64,000 nt of DNA from Yersinia thracica (GTDB lineage Bacteria > Pseudomonadota > Gammaproteobacteria > Enterobacterales > Enterobacteriaceae), in assembly GCF_902170565.1 (NCBI RefSeq), contig NZ_CABHXX010000005.1, positions 1-64,000 on the forward strand, given 5' to 3'. A model generated the notes under the pieces. The model did no database searches, had not been told where the DNA came from, and worked only from the letters and a program-made list of their open reading frames with translations. The translations under genes were made by a program, and so were the position numbers. This document shows, in pieces, positions 56,130-64,000 of the stretch (positions are counted from its first letter, which is position 1; every line of letters starts with the position of its first letter).

Positions 56130-58238
56130 ATGGCACGTAAAACTCCTATCGAACGCTATCGCAACATTGGTATCTCCGCCCACATCGACGCCGGTAAAAC
56201 CACCACCACCGAGCGTATTTTGTTCTACACTGGCGTCAGTCATAAGCTAGGTGAAGTGCATGATGGCGGCGCGACTACTGACTGGATGGCACAGGAGCAG
56301 GAACGTGGCATTACCATTACATCGGCTGCCGTGACCTGCTTCTGGAAAGGGATGGACGGAACCTTACCCGAGCACCGCATCAACATTATCGACACCCCCG
56401 GACATGTGGATTTCACCATAGAAGTGGAGCGTTCCATGCGGGTGCTTGATGGTGCGGTCATGGTGTATGACGCGGTCGGTGGCGTGCAGCCACAATCCGA
56501 AACCGTCTGGCGTCAGGCCAATAAATATCGTGTGCCACGCTTGGCATTCGTCAATAAAATGGACCGCCCCGGCGCTGATTTTTTCCGCGTCCGCCAGATG
56601 ATGATTGATCGGCTGAAAGCCAATCCAGTGCCCATTGTGATCCCCATCGGCAGTGAAGAGCACTTCACCGGCGTGGTAGATTTGCGGCTGATGCGCGCCA
56701 TTATCTGGGATGAGGCTTCTCAGGGCATGACGTTCAGCTATGAACCCATCCCGGAAAACTTGCTGGCGACCGCGAATGAGTGGCGCGAAAAAATGGTCTC
56801 CGAGGCGGCTGAAGCTTCTGAAGCGCTGATGACTGAATATCTGGAAACCGGCGACCTGACGGTGGATGAAATTACTCAAGGTCTGCGCATCCGGACTATT
56901 GCCGGTGAAATTCAGCCAATGATGTGCGGCAGTGCTTTTAAGAACAAAGGTGTGCAGCGCATGTTGGATGCAGTGGTTGAACTGATGCCATCGCCAATAG
57001 ACATTCCGCCGGTCAGCGGCACAGATGAAGACGGTAACGAAGTGAGCCGCAAGGCCGATGATAATGAAAGATTCTCGGCGCTGGCGTTCAAATTGATGAC
57101 CGACCCCTATGTCGGCCAGCTGACTTTTGTGCGCGTCTACTCAGGTGTGCTGAGCAAAGGCGACAGTGTTTACAACCCGATTCGCGGCAAAAAAGAGCGT
57201 ATTGGCCGTATTGTTCAGATGCATGCCAATAACCGGATTGAAGTGGACGAAATCCGCGCTGGTGATATCGCCGCCTGTGTCGGCTTGAAGGATGTCACCA
57301 CCGGGGAAACCCTGTGTGACCCAGATGCGGTGATTACGCTGGTGCGAATGGAATTCCCTGAGCCGGTTATTTCGCAAGCGATTGAACCTAAGACCAAAGC
57401 CGATCAAGAGAAAATGGGTCTCGCACTGCAACGGCTGGCATCGGAAGATCCGTCATTCCGTATCCGGACTGACGAGGAATCAGGCCAGACCATTATCTCC
57501 GGCATGGGTGAATTGCATCTGGAGATAATTGTCGACCGCATGAAACGCGAGTTCGGTGTGGCAGCCAATATCGGTAAGCCGCAAGTCACTTACCGCGAAA
57601 CCGTGCGCAAGACCGTGACAGATGTTGAAGGCAAATTTGTGCGTCAATCCGGCGGTAAAGGGCAATACGGCCATGTGGTCTTTACCCTCGAACCGCAGGC
57701 ACCGGGTAGCGGCTTTGCTTTTGTTGATGCCACTAAAGGCGGCGTGGTGCCGCGTGAATATATCGGCGCGGTAGAAAAAGGCGTGCTAGAAGCCACCAAT
57801 ACCGGGGTTCTAGCCGGTTATCCGGTGGTGGATGTGAAAGTGACCCTGACATTCGGTTCTTATCACGAAGTGGATTCATCGGAACTGGCGTTTAAAATGG
57901 CCGCCATTTTTGGTTTCAAAGAAGCTGTCAAACGCGCCTCGCCGGTGATCCTTGAGCCAGTGATGAGTGTCGAGGTGGAAACACCGGAAGAGTATGCCGG
58001 TAATGTGATGGGCGACCTTTCCTCTCGCCGTGGCTTGGTGCAAGGCATGGAAGAGATGGTCGGTGGCGGGAAAATTATCCGGGCGGAAGTGCCGTTATCA
58101 GAAATGTTCGGTTATTCTACCGTATTGCGTTCCATGTCACAGGGCCGCGCGACTTATACTATGGAATTCAAGCATTACGCTGAAGCACCACGTAATGTGG
58201 CCGATGCCATTATTGCCGCGCGAGGCACCAAAGCCTAG
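56130..58238 (+). CDS. fusA2: Second, stand-alone elongation factor G (EF-G2)
   Basis: The 702-residue protein is a full translational GTPase with [12 protein letters not shown] (P-loop), DTPGHVDF and NKMDRPGAD in the G domain and all five EF-G domains through to [13 protein letters not shown] and [10 protein letters not shown]. It is about as long as E. coli FusA (704) but clearly diverged, for instance in domain II and around 500-530. It is not beside rpsL, rpsG or tufA, so it is not the str-operon copy. Whether it replaces EF-G under certain conditions, aids ribosome recycling, or gives drug tolerance is not known. Confidence 0.88.
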   Translation: MARKTPIERYRNIGISAHIDAGKTTTTERILFYTGVSHKLGEVHDGGATTDWMAQEQERGITITSAAVTCFWKGMDGTLPEHRINIIDTPGHVDFTIEVERSMRVLDGAVMVYDAVGGVQPQSETVWRQANKYRVPRLAFVNKMDRPGADFFRVRQMMIDRLKANPVPIVIPIGSEEHFTGVVDLRLMRAIIWDEASQGMTFSYEPIPENLLATANEWREKMVSEAAEASEALMTEYLETGDLTVDEITQGLRIRTIAGEIQPMMCGSAFKNKGVQRMLDAVVELMPSPIDIPPVSGTDEDGNEVSRKADDNERFSALAFKLMTDPYVGQLTFVRVYSGVLSKGDSVYNPIRGKKERIGRIVQMHANNRIEVDEIRAGDIAACVGLKDVTTGETLCDPDAVITLVRMEFPEPVISQAIEPKTKADQEKMGLALQRLASEDPSFRIRTDEESGQTIISGMGELHLEIIVDRMKREFGVAANIGKPQVTYRETVRKTVTDVEGKFVRQSGGKGQYGHVVFTLEPQAPGSGFAFVDATKGGVVPREYIGAVEKGVLEATNTGVLAGYPVVDVKVTLTFGSYHEVDSSELAFKMAAIFGFKEAVKRASPVILEPVMSVEVETPEEYAGNVMGDLSSRRGLVQGMEEMVGGGKIIRAEVPLSEMFGYSTVLRSMSQGRATYTMEFKHYAEAPRNVADAIIAARGTKA

Positions 58239-58267
58239 CTCTGCCCGACACGTAAAATAATAAACCA

Positions 58268-58305
58268 AGCCGCCAGTGGATCATATTTCCGCTGGCGGCT
58301 TTTTA
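58268..58305 (+). terminator. fusA2 terminator
   Basis: AAGCCGCCAG and CTGGCGGCTT form a 10-bp stem followed by TTTATT, about 30 bp after the stop. Confidence 0.9.
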
Positions 58306-58328
58306 TTGGCGAGCCGCTTTATTATCAA

Positions 58329-58421
58329 CTAAATAACAACCCGGCGGCTGATCTCCACCACTTGATCACTCGGCAGGTGATAATAATAAGTCACATCATC
58401 CAGTTCAAACTGACAATCCAT
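58329..58421 (-). CDS. Small open reading frame of 30 residues, uncertain
   Basis: The frame reads MDCQFELDDVTYYYHLPSDQ and ends ISRRVVI. AAGG lies before the ATG with long spacing. It is in a 470-bp gap and could be a small protein or the tail of a decayed gene. I recognise no family. Confidence 0.3.
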   Translation of the reverse strand: MDCQFELDDVTYYYHLPSDQVVEISRRVVI

Positions 58422-58583
58422 ATCAGCACTACCTTATAATAACGCCGGAATATGCGGCCGTTCCATAAAACCGTACTGTGCGGCACCACGCCAATAATCC
58501 GGCGCTTACTTGGTCATCACCAGCCATTCTCTTATTCCATAGGCAAGGGCTATCTCAATGATAGGCAAAGCTGCTCCAGTAGC

Positions 58584-58597
58584 TTGATAAAAGTCAA
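58584..58597 (+). promoter_or_regulatory. FNR box upstream of ccp
   Basis: TTGAT-AAAA-GTCAA matches the FNR consensus at nine of ten positions and lies 115 bp before the ccp start. The E. coli homologue is under FNR control. Confidence 0.7.
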
Positions 58598-58711
58598 CCC
58601 TCCCTCAGCACAACCCAGAGATAATCCCATTTAATAAATAGGGTTATTGTCTGGGTGAAAACATAAATGTGAAAGCGACTAGCGCTTTCCACACAACAAA
58701 GGAGTGCTGCT

Positions 58712-60133
58712 GTGATAAGAAAATGGCTAATTGGTGGAGGTATATTAGTAATTGCAGGTTATCTGGGCGTAACGGGTTATATCTACATGGCGGATAACGC
58801 ACGCAGTAACACATTAATCAACGAGGAGAAAAAATTATCTCACGATACATCCCCCTCTGTAAGCAATACAAAAATAACTAACCAACAGATCAGCAATCTG
58901 TTTTATCAAAAGGGTTGCGATTATTGCCATACCCGCAGTGCATCTCTGCCGTTTTATGCGGCGATCCCTGGCGTGAAACAATTAATGGATTACGATATTC
59001 AACAAGGTAGCCAATATTTCTCATTGGAACCGACCTTATTGGCGATTAAAGAAAATCGCGCAGTACCGGAGGCTGATTTAGCAAAAATCGAATCGGCCAT
59101 TGATCGCGAACAAATGCCACCGCAGCGTTTTGCCGTTTTACACTGGGCTTCAGGTATCAATGCTGAAGAAAGAAATCAAATTCTTGATTGGGTTAAAGCA
59201 CAGCGGGCGGAACATTTCCCTTCCACCAGCAGCAGTGACATGCAACATCTGACATTGCAACCACTGCCAGATGCATTGCCCGTCGACAGTCAAAAAGTGG
59301 CATTGGGTTCCCGCCTCTTCCATGACCCGCGGTTGTCCAGCGATAACACCGTCTCCTGCACCAGTTGCCACCTGCTCTCCAAAGGTGGGGTCGATAATTT
59401 GGCGACCTCAACCGGCGTTGATGGTCAGAAAGGCGGAATAAATGCGCCAACAGTCTTCAATGCCGTGTTCAATGTGAATCAATTCTGGGATGGCCGCGCC
59501 GTTGATTTACAACAACAGGCCGGTGGGCCACCACTGAATCCGGTGGAAATGGCATCAGCCTCGTGGAATGACATTATTAATAAGCTGCAACAGGATGCAC
59601 AATTAACACAGGAATTTGTTCAAGTTTATCCGCAAGGCTATTCAGAGCACACCATTACTGATGCTATTGCTGAATTTGAAAAAACACTGACCACGCCAAA
59701 TAGTCCTTTTGACCGCTATTTGAAAGGTGATGTTAATGCCCTGACTGCCAGCCAAAAAAATGGACTGGCTTTATTCCAGCAAAATAAATGTGACACTTGC
59801 CACGTGGGTAAAAATATTGGTGGGCAGTCTTATGATCTCATGGGATTAAAAGGTGATTACTTTGCAGATCGATCAAAAGAGCTGACAACCGACGACCAAG
59901 GGCGTTTTAATGTCACTAAAGATCCTCGTGATATGCACCGTTTTAAAACACCGGGTCTGCGGAACATTGCTTTGACAGCACCTTATTTCCACGATGCACA
60001 AGCCGAAGATTTAAATCAGGCCGTTGAAATGATGTTGAAATATCAGGTGGGGACTAGCCTACCGCCGCAAGACGTCAAAGATATTGTCGCATTCCTTGAA
60101 AGCCTGACTGGGGAATATATTCCACATCAATAG
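58712..60133 (+). CDS. ccp: Tri-heme cytochrome c peroxidase (YhjA/Ccp)
   Basis: A 473-residue periplasmic peroxidase with one N-terminal membrane segment (about 6-26) and three haem-binding motifs, CDYCH, CTSCH and CDTCH. The last two belong to the usual bacterial diheme peroxidase core; the first is the extra domain seen in E. coli YhjA. That enzyme takes electrons from quinol and lets cells use hydrogen peroxide as an anaerobic acceptor. The start is GTG at 58712 with GGAG seven bases before. Confidence 0.93.
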   Translation: MIRKWLIGGGILVIAGYLGVTGYIYMADNARSNTLINEEKKLSHDTSPSVSNTKITNQQISNLFYQKGCDYCHTRSASLPFYAAIPGVKQLMDYDIQQGSQYFSLEPTLLAIKENRAVPEADLAKIESAIDREQMPPQRFAVLHWASGINAEERNQILDWVKAQRAEHFPSTSSSDMQHLTLQPLPDALPVDSQKVALGSRLFHDPRLSSDNTVSCTSCHLLSKGGVDNLATSTGVDGQKGGINAPTVFNAVFNVNQFWDGRAVDLQQQAGGPPLNPVEMASASWNDIINKLQQDAQLTQEFVQVYPQGYSEHTITDAIAEFEKTLTTPNSPFDRYLKGDVNALTASQKNGLALFQQNKCDTCHVGKNIGGQSYDLMGLKGDYFADRSKELTTDDQGRFNVTKDPRDMHRFKTPGLRNIALTAPYFHDAQAEDLNQAVEMMLKYQVGTSLPPQDVKDIVAFLESLTGEYIPHQ

Positions 60134-60475
60134 CAAGAATTGATATCATCAATATCCGCAGCCTTGATAATCTGCGGATATTCTCCACTAATTATCGATA
60201 ACATATAACAGCACCTAACGAATATTCAGTCAATTATCTTAACATTGATCTGGATCATTTTCATGCGCAGCTAAGATTTTTCCTACAAAGATGCTCGTGA
60301 GTTCCCATACTCTGCCAAAGATTAGTTTGTTACAATCCTCTCATCGATTTAGAACATTAACATTCATTAATTTGAATTTATAAATCATTTCAAATAATCA
60401 TTATTATATTTATTAAAAATACCACTCATTAAATCAATAAACACCTCTAAATAATAACGTATCAACTGAGAATAC
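60134..60475. other. A/T-rich region between ccp and the autotransporter
   Basis: A perfect 10-bp hairpin, AATATCCGCA/TGCGGATATT (60151-60182), follows ccp and probably ends or protects its mRNA. A second FNR-like site, TTGAT-CTGG-ATCAT (60245-60258), lies 218 bp before the autotransporter start. No gene is seen. Confidence 0.6.
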
Positions 60476-62935
60476 GTGAATACCAATAAATTTAATAAAA
60501 TAACCAGGAATCTTGCCGTAATGAATATCCATATAAAAAGAACCTATTTGAGCATTGCTATTTCATCTATTATTTACACGGCGAGCACAGCAAGTGTCAA
60601 TGCAGCGCCTTGTGTAGGCTACACCGTCAATGATATTTGCGAACAAACAAAATCTGGTGCAGGTGAATTTCACAGTATTTCTCTCGGAAACGGCGTAACA
60701 GCAGGGACAGAAGATCACCATTTCATCTTTAATGGTGAAGGATATGAATTATATAAACCTCATGATTACTTCTCTGCCGCGGTAGCTCTGGGTACTATTC
60801 GCTATACCGAGGTCAATAATAGCCGTTTCACTATCACCGGCACTCATTATCAAGGTGGCCCAACTTATGAAGGGCGGGCAGAAAATACCACGCTGAATAA
60901 TAGTCTGATGTGGGTAATGACATCAGCAGACCAAACGGTTGCCAAAGGTCATTCCGCGGTAGTGGTTTCCACGCAATTCGCAATGGGTGGAAATATTTAT
61001 ACTGAGACTGCTGAGGATGGCAGTATTGAATTTAATCCGTATATTACTAATAGCCGCTATCAAGATACTTCCTATGAAATGTTATGGGGTATGAAGAAAG
61101 AGTCGAATAACTGGGATACCAAAGCCACATCATATGACTCTGGATTTGTAGACTCCAGCCGACAAATTGTTGCAGCTAATGGTCATAGTGTTGATGCGAA
61201 ATTTTATGATAAAGCCTCCCAGCGCATTGATGATACTGGGCTTGCTAATGCTGCAATATTTAACGGCACCTCTTACCAAAATATTTATGCTGGTGGTGAA
61301 TCACAGGATACCACCTTATTTGACGGCGCTTATTCTTGGGTGCGAGCCGGAGGTAAATTAACCGGACTGACACAAATTAATAATGCGGCCTCTGTCTATC
61401 TTGATACTGATGAAATTAACGGGGCTTATGCACAAAATGTAGTTCTTAATGGTGAAGATACTCATTTAGTCGTGCGCTATAATGCTGCGAATCATGCCTC
61501 TGCAACCATTGATGACTTAATTTTGAATGGCGGTGAGGTTGCATTCCAGTCAGGTACTGGCAGTCATTATACCTCATTAAATATTGGGACACTTTCGGGC
61601 TCAGGTTCTTTCCTGTTCAACACGTCAATTGCTGAAGGTAAAGGTAACTTTGTGACTATCGCGAATGCCAGCGGTTTGCACAAAGTGATGGTAAACGATT
61701 CTGGCGCTGAGATAACCGCGCCAGGCGAGACAACATTGGACCTTATTCACGATCTTAGTGGCCATGCTCAATTCACTCTAGCCTCACTCAGTGGTGCAAA
61801 CATCACTGAAATTGATGGTGGTACATATGTCTATGGTCTGAACAAGTGGGATAACTCGGCACGGGCCGGAGGTAACTTATGGTATTTAGGCAGCACTTTG
61901 GATGCGGGTCTTGAACCTGAGCCTGAGCCTGAAGGTCCCACTGCGCCATTAGAGCCAGAACCCGAGGTACCTGTAACAATTGAACCAGGACCTGCACCCA
62001 TAGAGCCAGGAACAAAGACAACGCCATCCACTGATGCGGTGTTAAGTATGGCTTCAGCAAATCAGTTTATTTTTGATGGCGAATTGCAGAATTTGCGCTT
62101 ACGCAAAGGTGATTTAAATAACAGTAAGGGTGACAACGCCAGTGTTTGGGGCCGCTATTTGACCAATAATACTCGCGTCAGTGCCGCTCATGATGCTGCG
62201 TATCGTTTACAGCAAGATGGCTTTGAAATAGGTGCCGATAAAGTATTTAGTTTGTCTTCAGGCCAGTTAGTCTTAGGCGGTTTTACCTCTTATAGCAATA
62301 ACAGCGTGAAACATGCTCGTGGCGGAAACAGTAAGATTGATAGCTATAGCCTGGGTGCTTATGGCAGTTATTTCGATAATAGCGGCTATTATATTGATAC
62401 TGTTCTGAAAGCTAACCGCTTTAAAAACTCACTGAATGCCAATATGACTAACGGCGGTTCTGTACAAAGTGATTATAACCAAAGTGCAGTAGGTGGGTCA
62501 GTTGAGGCGGGTTACCATTACAAGCTTTCTGATAATTGGTTTGTAGAACCTTATGCTCGTGCCAGTTATTTCACTGCACAAGCAAAAGATATTGCACTTA
62601 GCAATGGCATGAAGGCGAACATTGATAATAACCGCTCAGCAAAAGGCGAATTAGGGACCCACGTTGGGACGAAGTTTGATCTGAAAAATGGCGCGATTAT
62701 TCGCCCTTACGCTAAAGTTGCGATTGAACGAGAGTTTATTACGTCAAATACAGTAATTATTAACCAATTTAATGATTTTAATAATGATTTATCTGGAAAT
62801 ACAGCTAAGTATGGGCTGGGTATGGATGTTAACCTGACTAAGCAAACTACGGTTTATGCTGAAGCCAATTATCGCAAGGGCACGTATGTCGAGTCACCAG
62901 TGATGGCTAACATCGGCTTCCGAGTTAACTTCTAA
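60476..62935 (+). CDS. Type V autotransporter (pertactin/AidA-like passenger)
   Basis: An 819-residue surface protein with a long signal region (hydrophobic about 25-43, cleavage near NAA), a beta-helix-type passenger (about 45-470), and an autochaperone-like stretch ending EIDGGTYVYGL. A Pro/Glu-rich linker follows (about 480-515), then a C-terminal beta-barrel of about 280 residues ending GFRVNF with the final Phe expected of the group. The start may be GTG at 60476 or ATG at 60521; the former gives an extended signal. The function of the passenger is unknown; adhesion is the common role in Yersinia. Confidence 0.85.
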   Translation: MNTNKFNKITRNLAVMNIHIKRTYLSIAISSIIYTASTASVNAAPCVGYTVNDICEQTKSGAGEFHSISLGNGVTAGTEDHHFIFNGEGYELYKPHDYFSAAVALGTIRYTEVNNSRFTITGTHYQGGPTYEGRAENTTLNNSLMWVMTSADQTVAKGHSAVVVSTQFAMGGNIYTETAEDGSIEFNPYITNSRYQDTSYEMLWGMKKESNNWDTKATSYDSGFVDSSRQIVAANGHSVDAKFYDKASQRIDDTGLANAAIFNGTSYQNIYAGGESQDTTLFDGAYSWVRAGGKLTGLTQINNAASVYLDTDEINGAYAQNVVLNGEDTHLVVRYNAANHASATIDDLILNGGEVAFQSGTGSHYTSLNIGTLSGSGSFLFNTSIAEGKGNFVTIANASGLHKVMVNDSGAEITAPGETTLDLIHDLSGHAQFTLASLSGANITEIDGGTYVYGLNKWDNSARAGGNLWYLGSTLDAGLEPEPEPEGPTAPLEPEPEVPVTIEPGPAPIEPGTKTTPSTDAVLSMASANQFIFDGELQNLRLRKGDLNNSKGDNASVWGRYLTNNTRVSAAHDAAYRLQQDGFEIGADKVFSLSSGQLVLGGFTSYSNNSVKHARGGNSKIDSYSLGAYGSYFDNSGYYIDTVLKANRFKNSLNANMTNGGSVQSDYNQSAVGGSVEAGYHYKLSDNWFVEPYARASYFTAQAKDIALSNGMKANIDNNRSAKGELGTHVGTKFDLKNGAIIRPYAKVAIEREFITSNTVIINQFNDFNNDLSGNTAKYGLGMDVNLTKQTTVYAEANYRKGTYVESPVMANIGFRVNF

Positions 62936-62952
62936 ATAAAGTGTCTGATATA

Positions 62953-62990
62953 GGGCCTCTTGTGGTAATGCAGGAGGCCCATTTTTTATT
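62953..62990 (+). terminator. Autotransporter terminator
   Basis: GGGCCTC and GAGGCCC form a 7-bp stem followed by ATTTTTTATT. Confidence 0.85.
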
Positions 62991-63066
62991 CTCCAATAAA
63001 ATCATTGATTAAAAATAAGACATCACGTTATTCTCATTTTGAATTTTATAAAAAAGCAGGAATAAA

Positions 63067-63831
63067 ATGAAGAAATTACCTCTGGGAATTATGGTCGTAG
63101 CATTAATCAGCAGCCAACCGGTTTTAGCGAAAAATTGGCAAGAAATAAAACAAAGTGGGGAATTACGGATTGGTGTTCCCGGTGACTACGCCCCTTTGGC
63201 CTTTCATAATAAACAGGGGAAATTGATTGGTTACGATATTGATATGGCAAAATCCCTGGGTGACAATCTGCAGCTTAAAGTCAATTTTGTACCCAGCAGT
63301 TGGCCAACACTTTCTGAAGATTTAGCGGCAGACAAATTTGATATTGCGATGGGTGGCGTCACAGAAACACCCGGCCGCGCAGCACAATTCGCATTATCCA
63401 GCCCGGTGGTGAAGAACGGCAAAATAGCCTTAGCCAATTGCCAGCAATCCAAAAAATTCCCTACATTGGCGGCAATTGATCGCGAAGCGGTGAAAGTTAT
63501 TGTCAATCCCGGTGGTACCAATCAATCGTTTGTCGACGCCAATATCAAGCAAGCACAAATCATCCGAACCAAAGATAACGTGGCTAATTTGCAGGGAGTC
63601 CGAGATCAAAGTGCGGATATTATGTTTACTGACTTAATCGAAGGGGATTATTACCAGAGCAAAGAGCCAGGCGTATTTTGTGTCGCAACACCGGAAATAT
63701 TACCCGGCACCGGCAGCTACAAAGTGTATATGATGGCGAAAGATAATCAGCCATTATTGAAAGAAGTAAACCAATGGCTGGCAGGCGAGACAAAATCCAC
63801 ATTAGCGCATAAATGGAATATATCCGAGTAG
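63067..63831 (+). CDS. Periplasmic cyclohexadienyl dehydratase, PheC-like
   Basis: A 254-residue protein with a signal peptide (cleavage near VLA-KNW) and the type II periplasmic binding fold. It matches PheC of Pseudomonas in the key places: GVPGDYAPLAFHN, FVPSSWPTLSEDLAADKFDIAMGGV, VIVNPGGTNQSFVDANIKQA and MFTDLIEGDYYQ, where the TDxIE motif carries the catalytic Glu. PheC converts prephenate or arogenate to phenylpyruvate or phenylalanine outside the cytoplasm. It could instead be an amino acid-binding protein, but no transporter genes lie next to it. Confidence 0.75.
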   Translation: MKKLPLGIMVVALISSQPVLAKNWQEIKQSGELRIGVPGDYAPLAFHNKQGKLIGYDIDMAKSLGDNLQLKVNFVPSSWPTLSEDLAADKFDIAMGGVTETPGRAAQFALSSPVVKNGKIALANCQQSKKFPTLAAIDREAVKVIVNPGGTNQSFVDANIKQAQIIRTKDNVANLQGVRDQSADIMFTDLIEGDYYQSKEPGVFCVATPEILPGTGSYKVYMMAKDNQPLLKEVNQWLAGETKSTLAHKWNISE

Positions 63832-63840
63832 CGACTTTTG

Positions 63841-63866
63841 ATTGCCAGCGCATAGGGGCTGGCAAT
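63841..63866. terminator. Hairpin between pheC-like gene and dehydrogenase
   Basis: ATTGCCAGC and GCTGGCAAT form a perfect 9-bp stem with an 8-nt loop between convergent genes. No T-run on either side. Confidence 0.6.
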
Positions 63867-63876
63867 AGCCTATGAC

Positions 63877-63912
63877 ATTGATAGCTTTGATAACATTGAT
63901 AACTTTGATGAC
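63877..63912. repeat. Two 18-bp tandem units
   Basis: ATTGATAGCTTTGATAAC is followed at once by ATTGATAACTTTGATGAC, differing at two positions. Confidence 0.7.
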
Positions 63913-63935
63913 CTTGCCCTCCATGGCAACCCTCA

Positions 63936-64000
63936 TCACGCCGTTAACCCACCATCCAACACCAAGGTCTGGCCGGTCATATAGCGGCTATCATTACCTA
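63936..64000 (-). CDS. Short-chain dehydrogenase, C-terminal end (partial)
   Basis: The minus-strand frame reads NDSRYMTGQTLVLDGGLTA and stop. This is the typical C-terminus of the SDR family (YxTGQ..VDGG). The gene continues beyond the right edge; its substrate cannot be inferred. Confidence 0.75.
   Translation of the reverse strand, partial: GNDSRYMTGQTLVLDGGLTA

Noticed and set aside
61803-62060. Minus-strand frames opposite the Glu/Pro linker of the autotransporter
   Set aside because: Low-complexity Gln/Leu- and Gly/Ser-rich readings produced by the repeated GAACCTGAGCC-type codons on the plus strand.

Overview
The window is enterobacterial chromosome, almost certainly Yersinia of the enterocolitica type. 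Gene order and protein sequences in the core blocks follow E. coli closely: clpB-pgeF-rluD/bamD-raiA-pheA/tyrA-aroF; rplS-trmD-rimM-rpsP-ffh/ypjD-corB; luxS-micA-gshA; the arg/ser tRNAs-csrA-alaS-recX-recA-pncC. Three copies of a TATACCC...GGGTATA palindromic intergenic repeat fit Yersinia. The genus call rests on recognition; no search was run.

Layout. 1-450: rrn P1 promoter and UP element on the minus strand, with the rRNA operon lying off the left edge, then a shrunken IS3-family remnant. 0.5-11.3 kb: core genes for protein quality control, ribosome hibernation, pseudouridylation, outer-membrane assembly and aromatic amino acids, with the pheL attenuator and TyrR boxes. 11.6-14 kb: a DcuB-type transporter and YdiY. 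14.2-18 kb: the S16/RimM/TrmD/L19 operon and ffh. 18.1-23.7 kb: ypjD, corB, luxS, the small RNA micA, gshA, yqaA, yqaB. 23.9-24.4 kb: two intact tRNA-Arg genes, one tRNA-Ser, and a broken third tRNA-Arg. 24.7-30.4 kb: csrA, alaS, recX, recA, pncC. 30.7-39.1 kb: an MFS carrier, the DMSO reductase operon dmsABCD and a class I fumarase, pointing to anaerobic respiration.

39.4-49.1 kb is an accessory amide-nitrogen island: a branched-chain-type ABC importer (binding protein, two permeases, two ATPases), an acetamidase/formamidase, an AmiC-like amide sensor, an AmiR-like ANTAR antiterminator, and a 577-residue protein made of two fused nitrilase-superfamily domains. The second nitrilase domain has lost the catalytic Lys and Cys. 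An intrinsic terminator sits between the promoter and the first gene, which is where an ANTAR antiterminator would act. This is the best candidate in the window for a little-described system.

49.5-55.4 kb is a complete L-sorbose operon (sorCDFBAME) with repeated palindromic operators before sorC. 55.4-58.3 kb holds an ArsR-type regulator divergent from a second, stand-alone EF-G gene, with a perfect inverted repeat between them. 58.7-64 kb holds a tri-heme cytochrome c peroxidase with an upstream FNR site, an autotransporter, a periplasmic PheC-like cyclohexadienyl dehydratase, and the C-terminal end of a short-chain dehydrogenase running off the right edge.
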